This document shows, piece after piece, positions 42,074 through 50,775 of a stretch of 64,000 nucleotides of DNA. The translations under genes and the position numbers were made by a program. The stretch is taken from NCBI GenBank assembly GCA_963775295.1, contig CAVZIK010000006.1:1178001-1242000 (forward strand), given 5' to 3'. The stretch's first letter is position 1. Every line of letters begins with the position of its first letter. The notes below the pieces were generated by a model. It did not search any database and was not told the DNA's origin. It saw only the letters and a program-made list of their open reading frames with translations. Source of the DNA: JAMDEO01 sp963775295 (GTDB lineage: Bacteria; Actinomycetota; Thermoleophilia; RBG-16-64-13).

Positions 42074-43287
42074 CCTAGCGGCGCCAGCGCATTGTCGAGG
42101 TCATCGATGAGGTCGGCCGCATCCTCAAGGCCCACCGACAATCTGAAGACGCCGTCGCCCGCGAACGCCCGGTACGATGCTTCCTGGTCGGGGGTGAGGT
42201 GGAAAGAAGTGCGCATGAGGTCCTTAGTCGGTAGGTAGCAGACGAGGCTGCGATGGTGTCCCAGCGACACCGCATAGTGGACGATCTGCAGTCGATCGGA
42301 AAGCATCTGAGCTGCCACCGGACCATCCGCCACTTGGAACGTGACCATTCCGGAGAAGTTCTTCATCTGCCGTCTCGCGAGTTGGTGCTGTGGGTGAGAG
42401 GGCAGGCCCGGATAGATCACCCGCGTGACGACGGGATGCGCCTCGAGATGCTCGGCTACCGCCAGCGCGCTCTCCTGGTGCGCAGCCATGCGGATAGGGA
42501 GGGTCGCCGTCCCGCGTAGGATGAGCCACGCGTTGAAGGGGCTGAGGATTCCGCCCATGTGTATGGCCAAAGAGCGCAACTTGACGAGTTCGTCCCTACG
42601 GCCGGCCACTGACCCGCCGATGGCGTCACCGTGCCCGCAGATGTATTTGGTCAGCGAATGAACGACGTAGTCCGCGCCCAGATCGACCGGCCGCAGACCC
42701 AGGGGGGTGGCAAACGTGGAATCGACCGCGACGGCCGCGCCTCCCGAGTGCGCGATCTCCGCCACCGCCTCGATGTCCGTGAGTCTCAAGAGCGGGTTGG
42801 CTGGGGTCTCGAGGTAGACGAGGCGTGTATTGGGCCGGAGCGCGTCGCGTACGTTTTGAGGATCGCTCGTGTCCACCCGGGTGACGGCTACGCCCAGCTG
42901 GGGCAAGGTGTCGTTTGCCAGCTCGGAGGCTGCAGCGTAGGCAACATCGCTCATCACGATATGGCCGCCATCCTTGAGCATGTGAAGCATGAGCGCGGTT
43001 ATGGCGGCCATGCCGCTGGCGAAAGCGATGCAATCCTCGGTGCCTTCCAGGACCGCGAGTTTGCGCTCCAGTTGACTCACCGTCGGGTTGCCCCAGCGCG
43101 TGTAGACATATGGCGTCTCATCGGTGATCTCGTCGGCCGAAAATGCGATGCTTGGATCGATGACGAACGTCGTCGACATCACGACGTCCGGGGCCGATGC
43201 GCCGGTGACGGGGTTGGGGGCTTGACCGGCGTGAACCGCCGCGGTCCTCACGCCCAATGAACGCGTCGGGTCCTGTTGCTCGCCCAA
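42070..43287 (-). CDS. Trans-sulfuration PLP enzyme (cystathionine gamma-synthase/methionine gamma-lyase type)
   Basis: 405 residues from TTG 43287, chosen because GAGGAGG stands 9 nt upstream; an ATG at 43359 lacks a ribosome site. Cys/Met-metabolism motifs are YTRWGNPTV, AFASGMAAI, ETPANPLLRLTDI, DSTFATPLGLRP, and the PLP Lys in HSLTKYICGHGD. Family members make cystathionine or cleave Met/Cys. The Tyr and Arg of YTRWGNPT bind the PLP phosphate of the partner subunit. Precise activity cannot be separated by these motifs. Confidence 0.88.
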   Translation of the reverse strand: MGEQQDPTRSLGVRTAAVHAGQAPNPVTGASAPDVVMSTTFVIDPSIAFSADEITDETPYVYTRWGNPTVSQLERKLAVLEGTEDCIAFASGMAAITALMLHMLKDGGHIVMSDVAYAAASELANDTLPQLGVAVTRVDTSDPQNVRDALRPNTRLVYLETPANPLLRLTDIEAVAEIAHSGGAAVAVDSTFATPLGLRPVDLGADYVVHSLTKYICGHGDAIGGSVAGRRDELVKLRSLAIHMGGILSPFNAWLILRGTATLPIRMAAHQESALAVAEHLEAHPVVTRVIYPGLPSHPQHQLARRQMKNFSGMVTFQVADGPVAAQMLSDRLQIVHYAVSLGHHRSLVCYLPTKDLMRTSFHLTPDQEASYRAFAGDGVFRLSVGLEDAADLIDDLDNALAPLG

Positions 43288-43418
43288 GGTCTCGATCCTC
43301 CTCTTAACGACCCTTCGGCTCCACGTGAAGGGCTCGCTTTTGTTTATGGCCCCGCACATTCTGCCATTGATCCCCTGCGACGGCTACTTAGTGCGGCCAG
43401 CCTTGTACACTGGAGGGC

Positions 43419-44025
43419 ATGCGTTCGACCGCGGCAAGGGGTTCCAGCCGGGATGAGAGCGCCTTGCCCCCGCGGGACCAGGCCATGCTGCTGACCATCT
43501 CCACCATCGCCGGGTTTGTCTCCACGTTCATGAGTCCCGCCGCGAATATCGCACTGCCGGTGATCAGCTCGGAGTTCCATGCGTCGGCCCGTGCTTCTCG
43601 GCTCGATCCTCTCGCGTACATCGTCACCGGCGGCGCAGGTCTCATGTCGGCCGGACAACTATCCGATCTATGGGGCAGGAAGCGCGTGCGTAGCCGTTGG
43701 AGCGGAGGGGTCGTGCGCTGGGTATGCAGATATCCGGGGTCTATCTCGGCATGACGTTGGGACCCGCCCTCGGTGGCATCATCACGCACAACATCGGGTG
43801 GCGCGGCCTGTTCTGGATCATCGCCGGAGTGGGTGCTGCGAACTGCATCCTGACCGTGACGCCGGCTCGGGGGATAGAGTGCCGGGGCGGCACGAGATAG
43901 GACCCGCCGACTACCCACGCGTGCTCACGAGTGTGCGGATCACTTTCGCCATCTTCACCGGGCTATGTCTGATCGGACTGATTGCCTCCTATGTTGGACC
44001 GCGGCGCCGCGCCGAGGGCGTCTAG
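43419..44025 (+). pseudogene. Decayed MFS (DHA2-type) transporter
   Basis: Three pieces of one MFS gene survive in different frames. Piece 1 (43419-about 43690) covers the N-terminus and first helices (LTISTIAGFVSTFMSPAANI, LMSAGQLSDLWGRKR). Piece 2 (about 43697-43880) has RGRALGMQISGVYLGMTLGP and WRGLFWIIAGVGAANCIL, helices 4-6. Piece 3 (about 43890-44025) has the last helix (TFAIFTGLCLIGLIASYV). The helices between are missing, so several deletions and frameshifts have removed over half of a roughly 450-residue protein. TACACT at 43406 is a leaderless-type -10 box. The tail overlaps the isochorismatase gene on the other strand. Confidence 0.8.
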
Positions 44026-44583
44026 TACTTCCGCCGTGCTTCGCACGCGGCCCATCCGGGGGAACGAGGTGCCCATGACAAAGGCGTGCTCTGCCTGCGA
44101 ACGGGCGGACGTGGCATCCTCAACGAAGACCTGGGTGTACCCGCGTTCGTACGCGTCCCTGGCCGTCGATTCGACTCCAATGTTGGTCGCAATCCCGCAC
44201 AAGATGATCGTGTCCACTCCCCGTCTGCGTAGTTGCAGATCGAGTTCTGTACCGTAGAACGCGCCCCATTGGCGCTTGGTTATGAGGATGTCGGTGGGTT
44301 GTCGATCGAGTTCGGGAACGAGCTCCGCCCAGTTGGCGGGCCTTTCCGCGGGGGTCACGGACGGGCTGTCGGACGGCATGGCCAAGGCGTCCCTGCCGTC
44401 GGGTGAGGGCGTGACGTGCACGAGCACCACCGTGCCGCCGGCCGCGCGGACCGCGCTACAGAGGGAGGAGGCTCTGGCTACCACCTCGGCTCCGGAATAG
44501 GGCGCCGGGTCCCTTCCCACGATGCCGTGCTGCAGGTCGATGACGACGATGGCGGTCCTTGCCGGGTCGAAAGTCAGATCCAT
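43963..44583 (-). CDS. Isochorismatase-family hydrolase with Gly at the catalytic Cys position
   Basis: 206 residues from ATG 44583 (GAGGAG 7 nt upstream). Asp16 (VVIDLQHG) and Lys103 (ITKRQWGAF) are the conserved acid and base. The third residue of cysteine hydrolases (nicotinamidase, N-carbamoylsarcosine amidase) should be Cys in TN-I-C-VEST; here it is Gly136 (ATNIGVESTARD). Genuine isochorismatases (EntB, PhzD) also have Gly there and hydrolyse vinyl ethers, so a vinyl-ether or non-amide substrate is possible. Last gene of a four-gene operon. Its C-terminal dozen residues (SNIGGNQSDQT) run into the pseudogene and may be recent. Confidence 0.82.
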   Translation of the reverse strand: MDLTFDPARTAIVVIDLQHGIVGRDPAPYSGAEVVARASSLCSAVRAAGGTVVLVHVTPSPDGRDALAMPSDSPSVTPAERPANWAELVPELDRQPTDILITKRQWGAFYGTELDLQLRRRGVDTIILCGIATNIGVESTARDAYERGYTQVFVEDATSARSQAEHAFVMGTSFPRMGRVRSTAEVLDALGAAPRSNIGGNQSDQT

Positions 44584-44615
44584 GGTCAATCTCCTCGCGA
44601 AGTCGCGGAAACAGG

Positions 44616-46355
44616 TCAGATGGCCGCCAGGATGGCGTCGACCACGACGCAGCGTCCGTGCTGCACCTCGTCGATGGCCCTGGCCAAAGTCTGCGCAACC
44701 GCGGCGGGGTCGGTGAGGGTGATCCCCAGTGCCCCGCACGCGTTGGCTACTGCGGCGTAGTCGGGTCGGGGGTCGATCTTGGTCACCATGCCGTCGCCCA
44801 GCCTGTCGACCGCCCCTCCCGGATACAAGCCGGCGATGAACTCTTGGGCAGCCTTGTAGCCTCCATTGTTGAAGATTATCGTCAACGTCGGTGCGCCCGC
44901 CTTGATAGCCGTCCATAGAGCCGCGACCGGATTGGCGAAGGTGAAGCCGCCGTCCCCCATGAGCGAGACAACCATTCGTTCGGGCGCGGCCAACTTGCAT
45001 CCGATCGCGGCATTGACCCCCCAGCCCAAGCAGGAACCTCCCGGCGTGAAGAGACTCTGAGGTTCGTCTGGGGTTATATGCGTGCGGGCCAGCGATCGGT
45101 TGGTCACGACGTCCTCGAGAACGATTGCGTCTCGGGGCAACGCTTGTTTGAGGCTCCACATCAGCCATTCCGGATGGATAGGGTAGACGGAGGCGTTGGA
45201 ACGCGCTCTCACCTCTACCATCAGGCGCCAGGCGCGTTGCTCAGCGGCTGCCTTCTCGCCTCGATCCTGGGCAAGGTCGCGCTGACGTTGCGACTGGAGT
45301 TCTTCCACCGCCAGCCTCAGGGCTCGGAGCCCCAGTAGGCTGTCCGCGCTGATGCGAAGATCGGCGGGATATTCCCAATTCACAAAGTTCTCGTGGACAG
45401 GGTCCCGTTCGAGGTAGATGATGGCAGCGGTGGCCGCAGGCCGGTCCTGACAGGGGACGTACGGGACCTTGGTGTCGATGAAGAGGATTGCATCGGCGAG
45501 CGGCAGCACCTCGTCGATGCGCGGGCCTACGTACAAGGGATGGCCGCCGGGCGCGCTGGCGCACTCGTACGTGTCGGCGATCTCCGCGCCTAGTAGCTCA
45601 GCGAGACCGGCCACCTCGGCGATCGAAGCAGGGTTTCTCCCATTCCGTCCGGCCACAATGAGAGGTCTCTTCGCCGCTACCAGGATCGCGGCCGCGTGGA
45701 GTATCGACTCAGGGTCCGCCGCCATCGGTTGAGCGCGAGTAAGGTCGCGGGGACCAGGCATGCTCACGGCGTGCGCGGACTGCATGAGCACCTCGCGCGC
45801 GACCGTGAGGTAGACGGGTCCCGCCGGCGGATTGGTCGCCATTTGGAAGGCTCGCATCGCCGTGGGTCGTACATTCTCGGCCAACGTCAGTTCGTAGTGC
45901 CACTTGACGTACTCTTGGAGGATCCCGGCCTGGTTGAGGCGCTCTTGCCCCCACTGGATGTACAGGTCTTTGCCTCCGGGCATCCCTCCGTCACACGTAT
46001 AGGATGCGCGCCCCGCGCACAACACCAGCCCCGCTTGGTCGCCATGGGCGTTGCTGACCGCGCCGCCGGCGTTGAGCGTGCCCGCGTCGACGTGTACGAA
46101 GACGGATTGGGGCTTCCCGGTCATGAGGTAGTACCCATGGGCGGCGGACACGGCCGTGAATTCGTGGGTGCACATCACCGGGTCGGGGCTCGGCAGGCCT
46201 CGCTGCTTGCGTGACGCCCAGGCCTCCTGGAACGGAAAGGTATCCGTGCCGGGGTTCACGAAGGCCTTCTCGGATCCCAATGCCAGGAACAGGGCAAGCA
46301 AAGCCTCGGCTGCTCGATCAAAGTCTTGAATTGCTGTCGAAACGTGGCTGGTCAC
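44616..46355 (-). CDS. Thiamine diphosphate-dependent enzyme (acetolactate synthase-like)
   Basis: 579 residues from GTG 46355, set by AAGGAG 8 nt upstream; it overlaps the previous stop as GTGA. All three ThDP-enzyme domains are present: the N-terminal pyrimidine domain with catalytic Glu in MCTHEFTAVSAAHGYY, the middle domain from about 200, and the C-terminal pyrophosphate domain with GDGGFTFANP and the distal NNGG of the GDG-N motif. The family covers acetolactate synthases, benzoylformate decarboxylases and similar carboligases or decarboxylases. No FAD-specific motif is clear. Placed in a catabolic operon, it may decarboxylate a 2-oxo acid formed by the upstream enzymes. Confidence 0.88.
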   Translation of the reverse strand: MTSHVSTAIQDFDRAAEALLALFLALGSEKAFVNPGTDTFPFQEAWASRKQRGLPSPDPVMCTHEFTAVSAAHGYYLMTGKPQSVFVHVDAGTLNAGGAVSNAHGDQAGLVLCAGRASYTCDGGMPGGKDLYIQWGQERLNQAGILQEYVKWHYELTLAENVRPTAMRAFQMATNPPAGPVYLTVAREVLMQSAHAVSMPGPRDLTRAQPMAADPESILHAAAILVAAKRPLIVAGRNGRNPASIAEVAGLAELLGAEIADTYECASAPGGHPLYVGPRIDEVLPLADAILFIDTKVPYVPCQDRPAATAAIIYLERDPVHENFVNWEYPADLRISADSLLGLRALRLAVEELQSQRQRDLAQDRGEKAAAEQRAWRLMVEVRARSNASVYPIHPEWLMWSLKQALPRDAIVLEDVVTNRSLARTHITPDEPQSLFTPGGSCLGWGVNAAIGCKLAAPERMVVSLMGDGGFTFANPVAALWTAIKAGAPTLTIIFNNGGYKAAQEFIAGLYPGGAVDRLGDGMVTKIDPRPDYAAVANACGALGITLTDPAAVAQTLARAIDEVQHGRCVVVDAILAAI

Positions 46356-47251
46356 GAGGCGTTCTCCTTGGGCTCGAGGCCGGCTCGCTGCTCCATGGCG
46401 AGTATCAGAGCGGAGTAGTCCTTCCATTCAAATCCTGCCTCGAGTCCCCGGTCGTAGAGTTCGCGTATACGCTGGGTGGCCGGAAGTTCGACACCCGCCT
46501 GTCTTCCTGCTGCCAGGGCCAGGTCGAGGTCCTTCGCGATGTTATGCAAACTGTTGCCGGGATGATCGTAATCACGGGCGGCGAGCGAAGGGAGCTTGCT
46601 CCGGACCGCTCCTGAGCCCACCGCGCTGTTCCCGAGGACTTCGAGCATGGTGTTCCAGTCCAGCCCGGCCTTCTCCCCCATGACCAGACCTTCGCCCCAC
46701 ACCTGCATATTGGCCCCGATCATCATCTGATGAATGAGCTTGAGATAGCGGGCATTCTCTCCGGGGCCTACGAAGTATCTGGTGCAACTGAAGGTCGCGA
46801 GATACGGATCGGCGACCTCGAAATCGGCCTCGTCTCCCGAGGCGATCACGGTGAGCTGCCCGGTTTCGACCACGTTTGCCGTACCGCTGACCGGCGCCCT
46901 CAGAAGCTTCACGCCACGCGATTCGAGTACCTCGGCGAACTCGGCCGACTGGGCAGGGGAGATGGTGGCCATATCGACGAAGAGGGGCGGGAGCGGATCG
47001 GCTTCGAGTACGCCCCCCGGCCCCGAGATCACGCTCCTCAGCGCGGGCGCGTCCGTGAGGATAGCGAGCACGATGTCTCGTCCCGCTGCCGCCTCGGCGG
47101 GGGTGGCGGCCACCGTGGCGCCTCGGAGTCCCAGGGAGGCCGACTTCTCCGGCGAGCGGTTCCAGACCGTCACGTCATAATCTGCGTCGAGAAGGCGCCG
47201 GGTCATGCGCGAACCCATGACGCCCATTCCCAAGAAGCCCACGCGTTTCAT
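46352..47251 (-). CDS. 3-hydroxyisobutyrate dehydrogenase-family oxidoreductase (1)
   Basis: 299 residues. NAD(P) site VGFLGMGVMGSRM; substrate-binding RAPVSGTANVVETGQLTV, with SGT instead of the common SGG; and the catalytic Lys in ARYLKLIHQMMI. Beta-hydroxyacid dehydrogenases of this family interconvert 3-hydroxy acids and semialdehydes; some reduce imines. ATG 47251 has GGAGGG upstream and overlaps the MalY-type stop by ATGA; its own stop overlaps the ThDP gene. It is about as different from the paralogue at 52867 as family members usually are. Confidence 0.85.
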   Translation of the reverse strand: MKRVGFLGMGVMGSRMTRRLLDADYDVTVWNRSPEKSASLGLRGATVAATPAEAAAGRDIVLAILTDAPALRSVISGPGGVLEADPLPPLFVDMATISPAQSAEFAEVLESRGVKLLRAPVSGTANVVETGQLTVIASGDEADFEVADPYLATFSCTRYFVGPGENARYLKLIHQMMIGANMQVWGEGLVMGEKAGLDWNTMLEVLGNSAVGSGAVRSKLPSLAARDYDHPGNSLHNIAKDLDLALAAGRQAGVELPATQRIRELYDRGLEAGFEWKDYSALILAMEQRAGLEPKENAS

Positions 47252-48447
47252 CGTCGCCCTCCAGTTGTATTGCTGTCGGGCTCGCTCAGGTTTCCATTGT
47301 GGTCGAGCCCTACTCTCATCCTTCGAAGCGCTTCGGCCAAAAGCGATCGCGGGCAGCCGAAGTTGAGACGCAAATAACCGGGCGCACCGAATTCCGACCC
47401 ATCAGAAAGTCCCACCCCTGCGCTCTCGAAGAACCTTGCCGGATCAGCGATCCCGGTCTCGCGGGCATCAATCCAGGCGAGGTAAGTGGCTTCCACGTGA
47501 GTGACGGACAAACCCGGCATCGTCTCGATCTCTCGCTCCACAAGGTTTCGATTGTCTCTGAGGTAGGCCAGCAACGACCGATGCCATCGCGCGCCATTCT
47601 GGTAAGCCGCCTGGGCGGCAACGTATCCGAACAAGTTGACATGGGGCACAATCCCCTCCATCGCGCCGCAGAATGCGCCGCGAATCCGGGGGTCGCCTAT
47701 GACGGCGAAAGAGCAAGCGAGCCCGGCGATATTGAAGGTCTTGCTGGGGGCCATCAGGGTTACCGTTCTTGCCTCTATCTCCCGGGAAAGGGTTGCGATG
47801 GGGACGTGAGACTTGTCCTCGTCCAAGATGAGGCCCGAGTGAATCTCGTCGGATCCGATCACGAGGTCGTGCCGCTCGGCGATGGACGCAAATGCGGCCA
47901 GCTCGTCCCGCGACCACACGCGGCCGGTGGGATTGTGGGGCGAGCAGAGCAGCAACAGCCGTGTATGCGGCGAGACGGCACCCTCTAGGGCGTCCATGTC
48001 GGACTCCCACCGGCCTCGGCATAGGCGAAGGGGCAGCCGGAGCAGTGAGCGTTCCGCCAGTCGGGGCGCCGAAAGAAACGGTGGATAGACTGGCGTGGAA
48101 GTAATCACCTGGTCGCCCCGATGTCCGATCGCCCGGCAGAGCACGTTCAAGCCTGACACCACGCCGGGTAGCCACACTATCCAACTGGGGTCCACCATCC
48201 AACCGTACTCGGCGTGCAAGGCGGCAATGACGACGCTGACGAGGCTGTCCGGGGTGTGCGTATAGCCAAAGACCCCGTGGGCGGCGCGCTCCTGCAACGC
48301 CTCAACGATCGCGGGGGCGGAGCGAAAATCCATGTCCGCCACCCAGAGCGGGATGATGTCCCGACCGCGGTACTTGTCCCACTTGAAGCTCGCGGTGGGT
48401 TCGCGGGCAATGATGGTGTCAAAGTCAAACAGGCTGTCGTCGGTCAT
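47248..48447 (-). CDS. MalY/PatB-type aminotransferase-fold C-S lyase
   Basis: 399 residues. The N-terminus DTIIAREPTASFKWDKY, then PLWVADMDFRSAPAIVEAL, GVFGYTHTPDSL, SPHNPTGRVWSRDEL, and the PLP Lys in LMAPSKTFNIAGL are the exact marks of the MalY/PatB (cystathionine beta-lyase) family. These enzymes release H2S or a thiol from cysteine conjugates. It opens an operon of four overlapping genes. ATG 48447 has no ribosome site, but a TAGAAT -10 box ends 6 nt upstream, consistent with a leaderless mRNA. Confidence 0.88.
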   Translation of the reverse strand: MTDDSLFDFDTIIAREPTASFKWDKYRGRDIIPLWVADMDFRSAPAIVEALQERAAHGVFGYTHTPDSLVSVVIAALHAEYGWMVDPSWIVWLPGVVSGLNVLCRAIGHRGDQVITSTPVYPPFLSAPRLAERSLLRLPLRLCRGRWESDMDALEGAVSPHTRLLLLCSPHNPTGRVWSRDELAAFASIAERHDLVIGSDEIHSGLILDEDKSHVPIATLSREIEARTVTLMAPSKTFNIAGLACSFAVIGDPRIRGAFCGAMEGIVPHVNLFGYVAAQAAYQNGARWHRSLLAYLRDNRNLVEREIETMPGLSVTHVEATYLAWIDARETGIADPARFFESAGVGLSDGSEFGAPGYLRLNFGCPRSLLAEALRRMRVGLDHNGNLSEPDSNTTGGRR

Positions 48448-48453
48448 CAAACA

Positions 48454-48459
48454 ATTCTA
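48454..48459 (-). promoter_or_regulatory. Leaderless-type -10 box before the MalY operon
   Basis: Minus-strand TAGAAT (5 of 6) ends 6 nt before the ATG. Transcription would start at or beside the A of the start codon, and no ribosome site is present. No good -35 is visible. Confidence 0.5.
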
Positions 48460-48583
48460 CTATGCCCCGGTCGCATAAGCGGATTCTCATGAGCTTCTTA
48501 GGCACCCTTAATGCTCGCTCGGTAGCCTATCTCCAGCACACAAGGCCGAGTTCCATAGAGTCCGGCCGATGAAGGGAGAAGAA

Positions 48584-49204
48584 ATGAAGACGAGATGGAA
48601 GACCGTTGTCTTCGCCGTTCTGGTCGTAGCGATCGTCGCTTCGGTGAGTGGTGTTGCCCTTGCAGGAGGGGGGATGTGGAGGCAGACGCCGGATGGGACC
48701 GGGGCACGGGATCAAGGCTTTGGTGCCCGCGCTGTGGCCCCAGGAGCGACGTCGGTGTCGACGACGGTGCTGAGCGAATTGGAAGAGCAGGCCCTATTGT
48801 TTAATCGGGAGGAAGAGAAGCTCGCGGGGGACGTCTACGAAACTTTGTACAACAAATGGGGTGTCGCCGAGTTCAGCACTATCGCCACTTCCGAGAGCCG
48901 TCACATGGCGAGCGTCGCGCGGCTTCTTGAGCGGTACGGTCTCGAGGATCCGGTCGGAACACACCCCGCAGGCCAGTTCGCCAACGAGGAACTGCAGTCG
49001 GCGTACGATCAACTCGTCTCCGAAGGCAGTGTGTCGGTCCAAGATGCTTATCAGGTGGGCGTGAGCGTAGAGAAGCTAGACATCGCGGATCTCGAGCGGC
49101 TGATTGGACAGACCACTCACAGTGACATCAGCCGGGTCATGCAGAACCTACTTCGCGGATCGCAGAACCATCTGGCGGCATTCAGCAGCCTCCTCGCCGA
49201 GTGA
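48584..49204 (+). CDS. DUF2202 exported ferritin-like protein
   Basis: 206 residues from ATG 48584, with AAGGGAGAAG upstream. A signal peptide ends near ALA (residue 27), followed by a Gly/Thr-rich linker. From about 70 the DUF2202 domain appears: LLFNREEEKLAGDVYETLYNKWG, ATSESRHMASVARLLERYG and LLRGSQNHLAAFSSLL. The family is predicted to form a ferritin-like four-helix bundle of unknown function, often in envelopes of bacteria and archaea. The repeated EEEK/ESRH/NHLAAF positions could bind metal. It is not co-transcribed with its neighbours. Confidence 0.82.
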   Translation: MKTRWKTVVFAVLVVAIVASVSGVALAGGGMWRQTPDGTGARDQGFGARAVAPGATSVSTTVLSELEEQALLFNREEEKLAGDVYETLYNKWGVAEFSTIATSESRHMASVARLLERYGLEDPVGTHPAGQFANEELQSAYDQLVSEGSVSVQDAYQVGVSVEKLDIADLERLIGQTTHSDISRVMQNLLRGSQNHLAAFSSLLAE

Positions 49205-49249
49205 TCTCCGCGTTGGTTTGACGGTAAGTCGGCATGCCGAAGTACGCGC

Positions 49250-50080
49250 TCAGCGTCGGCCATGGGCTGGGCGCGTACCGAAGGCTTTGAAGAACGTGTA
49301 GCAGAATACCCCGTCCGACCCGGACGTCTGGCGCAGAGCGCGAAGGCCTTGGTCGAAGAATTCTGGGCTCGTCAATCCCGCCTCAATCGCCGCCCCGCGG
49401 ACCCCCTCGATCATCGCTGTGAAGGTCTTCTTTGTGAACCCTTCGACAAGCTCCGGACGGCTGGAATCCACATAAACCATGCGAGGGGACACCCGGACGG
49501 AATCCAGGCCCGCCCCGACCAGCAACGGGTAAAGCCGGCGTCCTACGTTGGCGTCACCGCCTGCCGCCCGTTGCAACTCCACCTGGCAAAGGATGGCGGC
49601 ACGAGCGGCATCACTGTCAGGATGGAAGAAGGCTGATCCATGGTCGCCCTCTATGACCGTGACGGTGCCTCCGGGCTTGAGACAGCGTATGAGCGCCTGA
49701 AGGGCCTCGACGGGGGCTTGCAGGTGCTCCAGGACGAAACACACGAACACGTGGTCGAACGAGCTCTCGTCGAAGGGCAGGGCGAAGATGTCGGCCCGCT
49801 GAAGACGGACGTTCGTGACGCCTTCCGCCTTGACTCTGGCTCTGGCCTCAGCCAGCGAGTTCTCCGACACGTCGATGGAAACGATCTGCGCATCCGGACT
49901 GCTGCGGGCGAGGGCGATGGTCTGCGACCCGACTCCGCATCCCGCCTCGAGCACGACGCTCCCCTTGGGATAAATCGTGTCGGAATGAAGCAGGTCGATC
50001 AGGGTGTTTGCCTGATTCTGCAGTCGATCACTCTCCCGTCCTCCGTACCCGTGGACGTACGTATGCCTCCCGCGGTGCAT
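49250..50080 (-). CDS. Class I SAM-dependent methyltransferase next to TetR
   Basis: 276 residues. Motif I VLEAGCGVGSQTIALA near residue 43, then IVSIDVSENSLAEARARV, RADIFALPFDESSFDHVFVCFVLEHL and IRCLKPGGTVTV. The N-terminal YVHGYGGRESDRLQNQA is typical of a Methyltransf_25/11 subfamily. The ATG follows the TetR stop with no gap, so TetR likely controls it. Near the C-terminus SSRPELVEGFTKKTF contains the peptide encoded by a widespread bacterial interspersed repeat (see the repeat feature). Confidence 0.83.
   Translation of the reverse strand: MHRGRHTYVHGYGGRESDRLQNQANTLIDLLHSDTIYPKGSVVLEAGCGVGSQTIALARSSPDAQIVSIDVSENSLAEARARVKAEGVTNVRLQRADIFALPFDESSFDHVFVCFVLEHLQAPVEALQALIRCLKPGGTVTVIEGDHGSAFFHPDSDAARAAILCQVELQRAAGGDANVGRRLYPLLVGAGLDSVRVSPRMVYVDSSRPELVEGFTKKTFTAMIEGVRGAAIEAGLTSPEFFDQGLRALRQTSGSDGVFCYTFFKAFGTRPAHGRR
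49439..49460. repeat. REP-like element inside the methyltransferase gene
   Basis: The core CTTCGACAAGCTC with flanking CC and GGAC matches the consensus of a palindromic element scattered in many genomes, which when in frame encodes PELVEG. Only one copy is seen in the window; it could be chance within a natural sequence. Confidence 0.35.
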
Positions 50081-50692
50081 CTAGTCGGACACCGGGCCGA
50101 CTGCAATGGAGTCGATGATGAGATCGAGCATAGCGTTAGAGCGCATCTTGCTCCAAGATTCTGTGACGCCTATGAGTTTCGTGATGTCCTCGGTCCAAGC
50201 CCGGCTTACGATCATCCAGGCGATCTGCTCGGGATCCACGTCCTCGCGGATCACCCCTTGTCGCCGGCCCTCCAAGACTATCTCGGCGATGTCGCTCACG
50301 AGCACCAGGTGCATGGCCCCCACGGTCTCCCTCAGCCCCTCTTCCTGCGGCGCGGCTATAAACTCGAAGAGCGCCGACACGGAGCGGTCGTCCGGAGATT
50401 CCACCAGCAGCGTGTGACCGCGGGCAATGTTCCTCAACCGCTCGAGGGCGTCACCGGTTGTGGGCCGGCGATGAAACTCGGTTCTTCGATCCAGAAGGAC
50501 TTCCAGCGCTGCGAGTAGGATTTCCCTGCGGCTCGAGAAATGGGCGTAGAGAGCCGGGGTGGTGACGCCGATGTTTGCTGCGATAAGGGAAAGGGTGGTT
50601 CCTCTCACCCCGTGTTCTGCCACCAGGTCGAGAGTTGCGTTGATGATCTGCTGTCGTCTCGTGTCGTGGCCGAGCCGACGTGCCTCCGCCAT
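50081..50692 (-). CDS. TetR-family transcriptional regulator
   Basis: 203 residues. N-terminal HTH TRRQQIINATLDLVAEHGVRGTTLSLIAANIGVTTPALYAHFSSR is a standard TetR DNA-binding domain; the C-terminal ligand domain is helical (residues 80-200). It is encoded divergently from the AOR operon, 300 bases away, and is followed without gap by a methyltransferase gene. The dyad in the AOR promoter is the likely binding site. The inducer is unknown, perhaps an aldehyde or an aromatic compound. Confidence 0.9.
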   Translation of the reverse strand: MAEARRLGHDTRRQQIINATLDLVAEHGVRGTTLSLIAANIGVTTPALYAHFSSRREILLAALEVLLDRRTEFHRRPTTGDALERLRNIARGHTLLVESPDDRSVSALFEFIAAPQEEGLRETVGAMHLVLVSDIAEIVLEGRRQGVIREDVDPEQIAWMIVSRAWTEDITKLIGVTESWSKMRSNAMLDLIIDSIAVGPVSD

Positions 50693-50775
50693 TTCGCCCA
50701 GGCCTCCCGGTTGTCTTCCTCTAATGGAGACACCAACATATCAAAACAACAGGCCGGCGGACGTCGTCGTCGCCC

